Assembly: GCA_031379665.1 (NCBI GenBank)
Contig: JANNFI010000049.1
Coordinates: 1 to 18,736 of the forward strand
Direction of reading: 5' to 3'
Source: SZUA-254 sp031379665
GTDB lineage: Bacteria; Bacteroidota; Ignavibacteria; UBA10030; SZUA-254
DNA: 18,736 bases
The translations under genes were made by a program, and so were the position numbers. Shown piece by piece: positions 14,260-18,736 of this stretch. The notes beneath the pieces were generated by a model. That model worked only from the letters and a program-made list of their open reading frames with translations, made no database searches and was not told the DNA's origin. The stretch's first letter is position 1, and every line of letters starts with the position of its first letter.

Positions 14260-16458
14260 ATGGAGACATCGTCTTTCGCCCGGTCCGTCCGGCCGTTTCA
14301 AGCATTCATGGCCATATGGGTCATACTCGCCGTCCTGACCCCTGGAGGCGCCGCCCACGCCGACGAGGGGATGTTTCCGCTCAGCGAGCTCGCCCGGCTT
14401 AATCTTTCGAAGGCGGGGCTGAACGTATCGGCGGCCGATATCTTCGACCCGGAACACGGCGGTCTCGTGGACGCCATCGTGAGGATCGGCGGCTGCACCG
14501 GCTCGTTCGTCTCTCCCGAGGGCCTGGTCATCACCAATCACCACTGCGCCTTCGGCGTGATCCAGCTCGCGAGCACGAGCGAGAAGGACTACATCACCGA
14601 CGGATTCCTGGCCTCCGACCGGTCGACCGAGCTTCGCGCGCAGGGGATGACCATCCGGATCACCGATTCGTACGCGGATGTCTCGCCCGAGGTGCTCGGG
14701 GTCCTCTCCGACACGATGAAGTACTCGGAACGATCGAAGGCCGTCACCCGGAAGATCAAGGACATCGTCGCGCAAGCCGAACGCGACAACCCCGGCAAGC
14801 GGGCTGAAGTCTCGGAAATGTTCCCAGGGAAAGCGTACGTGCTGTTCATCTACACGCTCCTGCGCGACGTCCGCGCCGTTTACGTCCCCCCCAGGTCCGT
14901 CGGCGAGTTCGGGGGTGAATACGACAACTGGGTGTGGCCCCGGCACACCGGCGATTTCGCGTTCATGCGGGCATACGTGGCGCCCGATGGCTCCCCGGCC
15001 GATTATTCCCCGGAGAACGTCCCCTTCCGACCGAAGAAATTCCTGCGTGTTAACCCCGACGGGGTCGAGGACGGCGACAAGGTGTTCATCCTGGGGTATC
15101 CCGGACGGACATTCCGCCACCGGTCGGCTTCCTTCCTGGCATTCGAAGAAGATATCAGAATGCCCTACATCGCCGACCTCTACCAGTGGGAGATTTCGGT
15201 GATGGAGTCGGCCGGCGAGGAAGATCCCTCGGCGGCGATCCGGACAGCCGCGAGGATCAAGAGCCTGTCCAATACCATGAAGAACTACCGGTCGAAGCTC
15301 GAGGGAATGAAACGGATGGGGCTCGTCCCGACCCGCCAGGATGACGACAGGGCCTTACAGAAGTTCATCGACGCCGACGCGGCACTCGTCCCGGAATACG
15401 GCACCATGCTCCGCGATCTTGAACGGACGTATAATGGTATGCGGGAATCGGCCGACTACGACCTGACCCTTCGATATATGCGTTCATCGGTGACGATGCT
15501 CGGCACCGCCCTCACGCTCCTCGACGCGGCCGAGGAACTCCGCAAGCCCGATATTGAGCGCGAATCCGAATTCATGGAGCGCAACCTCGCCGCCACGAAA
15601 ACGGGTCTCGCACAGTCCCTGAAGAATTACGTCGTCGAGGTCGACCAGGTGTTCCTGAGGGAATTTTTCCTGGATGCCTCTGAGCTCGCCGAGGGTGAGA
15701 GGATCGCACCCATCGACGCCGTGATCGGGACGTCGATCGTCGAGCAGAAGATCGACGAATTCATCGCGGAGGCATACCGGTCGACGCGCCTCAGCGATTC
15801 CGGGTTCGTACAGTCGGTGTTCGGCCTCTCGACCGATTCGTTGCGCTCATTCTCCGATCCGTTCCTCGCACTCGCGATGGAACTGCGCCCCCTCTACCGC
15901 TCCCTGGCCGAAGCCCAGGCGGAGCGTGACGGGGCCCTCGCGAAGCTGGACGGGGAGTACGCCGACGCGAGGAGCCGGTTCCTCCGCAAGGATTTCATCC
16001 CCGACGCAAACGGGACGCTCAGGCTGACGTACGGCGCCATCCGCGGATACTCTCCCGCCGATGCTCTCCAGGCAAGTCCCATCACCACGATCAAGGGGGT
16101 CATCGATAAAACGACCGGACGCGAGCCCTTCAACACACCCGCGAAGGTCGTCGAACTCTACGGCAAACGTGAGTTCGGGCGGCTCGCCAGCAGGAAGCTC
16201 AAGACCCTCCCGGTCTGCCTCCTGTACAACCTCGACACGACCGGGGGCAATTCCGGAAGCCCGCTGCTGAATGCGGAGGGGGAACTTGTCGGCGTCAATT
16301 TCGACCGATCGTACGGGGCTACCATCAACGATTTCGCTTGGGACGAATCGTACAGCCGGTCGATCGCCGTTGACATCCGGTACGTGCTCTGGATGACGGC
16401 ACTGGTGGCCGGTGCGGAATACCTGACGGACGAAATGGGCATCGATTCCCTCGATTGA
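14260..16458 (+). CDS. S46 family dipeptidyl-peptidase, DPP11-like
   Basis: A 732-residue serine exopeptidase predicted to act in the periplasm, releasing dipeptides from peptide N-termini. An N-terminal signal peptide is visible (FMAIWVILAVLTPGGAAHA, cleavage before DEG). The mature start DEGMFPLSEL and the length fit the S46 family. Triad candidates are His95 in ITNHHC, Asp232 in WVWPRHTGDFAF and Ser665 in GGNSGSPLLN. Arg683 in NFDRSY lies 18 residues after the catalytic Ser, the same offset as Ser655-Arg673 of Porphyromonas gingivalis DPP11, where Arg selects Asp or Glu at P1; DPP7 has Gly there. Acidic specificity is therefore inferred. It is the last gene of the BNR-repeat/TSUP/S46 operon; the next promoter starts 13 bases after its stop. 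All expected catalytic residues are present. Confidence 0.93.
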   Translation: METSSFARSVRPFQAFMAIWVILAVLTPGGAAHADEGMFPLSELARLNLSKAGLNVSAADIFDPEHGGLVDAIVRIGGCTGSFVSPEGLVITNHHCAFGVIQLASTSEKDYITDGFLASDRSTELRAQGMTIRITDSYADVSPEVLGVLSDTMKYSERSKAVTRKIKDIVAQAERDNPGKRAEVSEMFPGKAYVLFIYTLLRDVRAVYVPPRSVGEFGGEYDNWVWPRHTGDFAFMRAYVAPDGSPADYSPENVPFRPKKFLRVNPDGVEDGDKVFILGYPGRTFRHRSASFLAFEEDIRMPYIADLYQWEISVMESAGEEDPSAAIRTAARIKSLSNTMKNYRSKLEGMKRMGLVPTRQDDDRALQKFIDADAALVPEYGTMLRDLERTYNGMRESADYDLTLRYMRSSVTMLGTALTLLDAAEELRKPDIERESEFMERNLAATKTGLAQSLKNYVVEVDQVFLREFFLDASELAEGERIAPIDAVIGTSIVEQKIDEFIAEAYRSTRLSDSGFVQSVFGLSTDSLRSFSDPFLALAMELRPLYRSLAEAQAERDGALAKLDGEYADARSRFLRKDFIPDANGTLRLTYGAIRGYSPADALQASPITTIKGVIDKTTGREPFNTPAKVVELYGKREFGRLASRKLKTLPVCLLYNLDTTGGNSGSPLLNAEGELVGVNFDRSYGATINDFAWDESYSRSIAVDIRYVLWMTALVAGAEYLTDEMGIDSLD

Positions 16459-16470
16459 CGACCGGGGACG

Positions 16471-16501
16471 TTGAAAGACGCGGGCCGAATTCGTACATTA
16501 G
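16471..16501 (+). promoter_or_regulatory. Bacteroidota-type promoter abutting the DUF1684 start codon
   Basis: TTG at 16471-16473 and TACATTAG at 16494-16501 are 20 bases apart. The -7-type box ends only three bases before the ATG at 16505, so transcription would begin at or next to the start codon. An in-frame TAG at 16499-16501 rules out an upstream start for the gene. Confidence 0.5.
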
Positions 16502-16504
16502 GGG

Positions 16505-17158
16505 ATGAACTTCCTCTTTTATATCGCGACCGCGGCGCTCATCACCCTGACATCCTGCACGAACGAATCGCCGCGGGCCGTATCGACCGCTGACAGCCTC
16601 CGCGTCATCAACGAATCGCTCGGCTACCGACGCCTGAGTGAGGAATATTTCCAAAACCACCCCAGCTCCCCCTTCAAGTCGGATCCGCCGGTCCAGTACG
16701 AAGGTTTGCGCTGGTACCCTCCCGATGTCGGCTTCTATTTCACATCGAAACTCCACCGACTCGAGCATCCCGAGACAGTCATCGTGTTCGGCACCAAGGG
16801 GGAGCCGCGGAAGCAGCTCCGGTACGGATATTTCACCATTGGAATCGAGGAGCAGGAACATCGGCTGAACGTCTATAAATTCACGTCGGAAGACATCAGG
16901 CTGCGCCCGGAGCTCGCCAGAACCCTTTCAGTCTGGTTCACGGACGAAACCACCGGCGCTGAGACCTACCCGGTCGGGAGGTACCTCGAGATCGAGCCCG
17001 AGGTCGATGACGCCGACCACCTGTATGTCGTGAACCTCAACAACGCTCACAATCCCTACTGCGCATACAACCCCGCCTTCTCGTGCGCCATACCGACCCG
17101 GGAGGACCGGCTCCCCGTCGCCATCCGGGCCGGTGAGATGAACTACCACATGGAGTGA
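16505..17158 (+). CDS. DUF1684 family lipoprotein
   Basis: A 217-residue lipoprotein of the DUF1684 family, whose function is unknown. The N-terminus MNFLFYIATAALITLTSC is a lipoprotein signal with lipobox LTSC and Cys18 as the acylation site, followed by NES. The family pattern is clear: SPF followed by YEGLRWYPPDVGFYF, a central FGTKGEPRKQLRYGYFTIGI strand region, and the hallmark end NNAHNPYCAYNPAFSCAIPTREDRLPVAIRAGE. The start is fixed by the lipobox distance and the in-frame stop just upstream. There is no Shine-Dalgarno site, and the promoter position suggests a leaderless mRNA. It appears to be monocistronic, with its own promoter before it and another promoter after its stop. Confidence 0.9.
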   Translation: MNFLFYIATAALITLTSCTNESPRAVSTADSLRVINESLGYRRLSEEYFQNHPSSPFKSDPPVQYEGLRWYPPDVGFYFTSKLHRLEHPETVIVFGTKGEPRKQLRYGYFTIGIEEQEHRLNVYKFTSEDIRLRPELARTLSVWFTDETTGAETYPVGRYLEIEPEVDDADHLYVVNLNNAHNPYCAYNPAFSCAIPTREDRLPVAIRAGEMNYHME

Positions 17159-17162
17159 TCTG

Positions 17163-17193
17163 TTGCATTTCAGCCCGAATCACGCTACATTGG
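17163..17193 (+). promoter_or_regulatory. Bacteroidota-type promoter for the phosphatase-HerA unit
   Basis: TTG at 17163-17165 and TACATTGG at 17186-17193 are 20 bases apart. They fall in the 64-base gap between the DUF1684 gene and the phosphatase and would give a leader of about 25 bases. The box is almost identical to the one at 16494 (TACATT in both). Confidence 0.58.
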
Positions 17194-17222
17194 AAGGCAA
17201 TTGACCCATTTTACGTGATTGG

Positions 17223-18455
17223 ATGCACGTCAGAAAACTGTACCGCACGATCGAGGCCATCGGCTCGAAAAAATTTGACCGCGAGGAAGATTTTCTCCGG
17301 GACGTCCTGACCGAGATCGTGCAGAACGAGGAAATCAAGATCAAGGGCGGGCGCATCTGGAAGCTGAACCAGCGCGGCGCCAGCTACGATCTTCTCGCCC
17401 AGGTCGGGGAGGTCGAACAGATCAAGACCCCCTATAAAATCCTCGTCAGCGACTATCCCGTCTTCCTCGAATTGCCGAAGGTCAGAACCATCGTCGGCCA
17501 CGAGCACGACCAATACCTCCGGAACCGGGGAATCCACCATTATTCCGCCACGGGCATCGGCCCGAAGGTCTCCCTCAACGGCGACACCCTCTTTCAGTAC
17601 GTGATGGCGTTCAACGCCGACGAACTGAACGACAAGTTCACCGCCACGCTCAATATCATCGGATCGGCCGTGACGGCGGCGCTGGCCGCGCGCAAATTCG
17701 AGCGCCGGACGAAGATCCTCGAGCAGGACATCGACAAGGCCCGCGAGATCCAGCGGAGCATCCTCCCCGAACACGAAAAGCGGTTCCACAAATATGACCT
17801 GTACGGCGTTTCGGTCGCCGACCGGATCGTCGGGGGGGATTTTTTCGATTACCTGGAAATCGAAGGCGACACCGAACGGCTTGGCTTCGTGATCGGCGAC
17901 GCCGCGAGCAAGGGGCTCTCGGCGGCCGCGCAGGCCCTCTACACCTCGGGGGCCATTCGGATGGGCTTCGAGTACCAGACGAAGATCAGCTCACTCCTCT
18001 CGCGGGTGAACAAACTCCTCAACAAGACCTTCACCGAAGAACACTTCGTCACGCTGTTCTACGGCGAATTGACGGACGACCGGAACGGCCTCGTCATCTT
18101 CGCCAACTGCGGCCATAACAATCCGGTCCTGTATCGCGCGGCGACCGGTGCCACCGAGTTCGTCGAGACGACGGGCCAGATCATGGGCCCGTTCCCGAAC
18201 GAGGTCTTCAAGACCGAAAACTTCCTGATGAGCGCCGGCGACATCCTCTTCCTCTACACCGACGGTGTCTCGGAGGGAATGGACCAGAACGGCGGATTTT
18301 ACGGCGAAGAGCGGATCGAACAATTGCTCAAAGAGCACCACGCCCTGAGCGCCAAGGAGATCACGCACGTCGTACTCGACGACGTCCAGAAATTCAGTGT
18401 CAACGGGGCGCAGTCCGACGACAAAACGATTCTGACCATCAAACGATCACACTGA
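17223..18455 (+). CDS. GAF-like sensor / SpoIIE-type PP2C serine phosphatase
   Basis: A 410-residue cytoplasmic signalling phosphatase of the RsbU/SpoIIE (PPM) type, which typically dephosphorylates an anti-sigma-factor antagonist. Residues from about 10 to 160 look like a GAF-type sensor domain (alternating helices and strands, no transmembrane segment). A short helical linker with KILEQDIDKAREIQRSILP leads into the phosphatase. Metal-binding acidic positions are all present: Asp206 in IVGGDFFDY, Asp226 in VIGDAASKG, Asp347 in LYTDGVSEG and Asp399/Asp400 in SDDKTIL, so activity is likely. The NCGHNNPVLYR segment is also typical. No STAS antagonist or anti-sigma kinase is nearby in the window. 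The ATG at 17223 has no Shine-Dalgarno site. The next gene begins 18 bases after its stop and looks co-transcribed. Confidence 0.92.
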   Translation: MHVRKLYRTIEAIGSKKFDREEDFLRDVLTEIVQNEEIKIKGGRIWKLNQRGASYDLLAQVGEVEQIKTPYKILVSDYPVFLELPKVRTIVGHEHDQYLRNRGIHHYSATGIGPKVSLNGDTLFQYVMAFNADELNDKFTATLNIIGSAVTAALAARKFERRTKILEQDIDKAREIQRSILPEHEKRFHKYDLYGVSVADRIVGGDFFDYLEIEGDTERLGFVIGDAASKGLSAAAQALYTSGAIRMGFEYQTKISSLLSRVNKLLNKTFTEEHFVTLFYGELTDDRNGLVIFANCGHNNPVLYRAATGATEFVETTGQIMGPFPNEVFKTENFLMSAGDILFLYTDGVSEGMDQNGGFYGEERIEQLLKEHHALSAKEITHVVLDDVQKFSVNGAQSDDKTILTIKRSH

Positions 18456-18462
18456 AACTGCC

Positions 18463-18468
18463 AGGGAG
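18463..18468 (+). promoter_or_regulatory. Shine-Dalgarno site for the HerA-like gene
   Basis: AGGGAG lies five bases before the ATG at 18474, in the 18-base gap after the phosphatase stop. It supports both the start codon and translation of this gene from a shared transcript. Confidence 0.6.
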
Positions 18469-18473
18469 ACTCC

Positions 18474-18736
18474 ATGTCTGAAGATGCCAGGACCATCGCG
18501 ATAGTCACGTCGGTGACCAGCAGTTCCGTCTCGGCGATCATGAAGAACGGAAAAAACGGTCAGGCGGAGAAAGGGAGCACGGCGGGCAGGATCGGCACGT
18601 TCGTCACGATCCCCGACGGCAACTATACGATCGTCGGCATGGTGTCCGCCGTAAGGACCGACGCGAACCGGACGGAAGCAGGCGCTGACCAGATGACCCT
18701 CGGCCACCGCATCATGGACATCCAGCTCATCGGCAC
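18474..18736 (+). CDS. N-terminus of a HerA-like (DUF87-type) ATPase, cut by window end
   Basis: Only the first 87 codons are present. They read as a small beta-barrel: MSEDARTIAIVTSVTSSSVSAIM, then GRIGTFVTIPDGNYTIVGMVSAV, then LGHRIMDIQLIG. This order (a GxVxSV-like strand, a 'GTFVxIP' strand, an 'xGxVSxV' strand and a closing strand before the ATPase core) is what the HAS-barrel of HerA-type hexameric ATPases looks like. Such proteins move DNA for end resection and also occur in several anti-phage modules with SIR2, NurA or DUF4297 partners. Walker motifs would lie outside the window, so the ATPase call is inferred from the barrel alone. It follows the phosphatase closely. Confidence 0.5.
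   Translation, partial: MSEDARTIAIVTSVTSSSVSAIMKNGKNGQAEKGSTAGRIGTFVTIPDGNYTIVGMVSAVRTDANRTEAGADQMTLGHRIMDIQLIG

Noticed and set aside
14233..15120. 295-codon open frame on the - strand
   Set aside because: It lies entirely over the S46 peptidase and the end of the TSUP gene and shows no motif; a shadow frame.
1..18736. tRNA, rRNA, CRISPR array, insertion sequence or integrase
   Set aside because: Gaps between genes are short (largest about 218 bases) and contain no cloverleaf, repeat-spacer array, transposase or terminal repeats that I could see.

Overview
The window looks like a chromosomal segment of a GC-rich member of the Bacteroidota/Ignavibacteriota (FCB) lineage. Three things point there. 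One protein ends in a classic type IX secretion (T9SS) type A sorting domain with the NYPNPFNPST motif. Four intergenic regions carry a Bacteroidota-style promoter, with TTG, then 19-20 bases, then a box resembling TAnnTTTG. Shine-Dalgarno sites are strong at only a few genes and absent at others. The gene content also fits that group: S46 and M49-like dipeptidyl-peptidases and BNR/VPS10-type repeat proteins. No rRNA, tRNA, insertion sequence, integrase or CRISPR array was seen, and nearly all of the DNA is coding on the + strand.

Layout. (1) Bases 1-2268 hold a secreted M23 peptidase whose 5' end lies outside the window. (2) Bases 2293-6764 form a transcription unit of valS and a secreted M49 (dipeptidyl-peptidase III)-like protein that overlaps the valS end by 14 bases; this protein has lost the first zinc-binding His of HExxH. 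(3) Bases 6765-6982 are a non-coding stretch with an AT-rich double palindrome, a candidate promoter and hairpins. They lead into (4) a 1243-residue T9SS cargo protein with a zinc-phospholipase-C-like N-terminus, a propeller-like middle, two FN3 domains and a sorting tail (6983-10714). (5) Bases 10727-16458 form a promoter plus a three-gene operon: a BNR/VPS10-repeat protein, a TSUP (TauE/SafE) permease and an S46 dipeptidyl-peptidase with the Arg that marks DPP11-type acidic specificity. (6) Bases 16471-17158 hold a DUF1684 lipoprotein whose promoter sits so close to the ATG that the transcript should be leaderless. (7) Bases 17163-18736 form a promoter plus an operon of a GAF-like/SpoIIE-type PP2C phosphatase and the start of a protein resembling the N-terminal barrel of HerA-type ATPases, cut off by the window end.

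Together, units 1-6 mostly describe cell-envelope and extracellular functions (peptidoglycan cleavage, peptide trimming, secreted surface proteins) beside one housekeeping gene. Unit 7 is different: a regulatory phosphatase coupled to a HerA-like ATPase. It is the best candidate for an undescribed system, but its main part lies beyond the window edge. All functions are read from motifs by eye; no database search was run.
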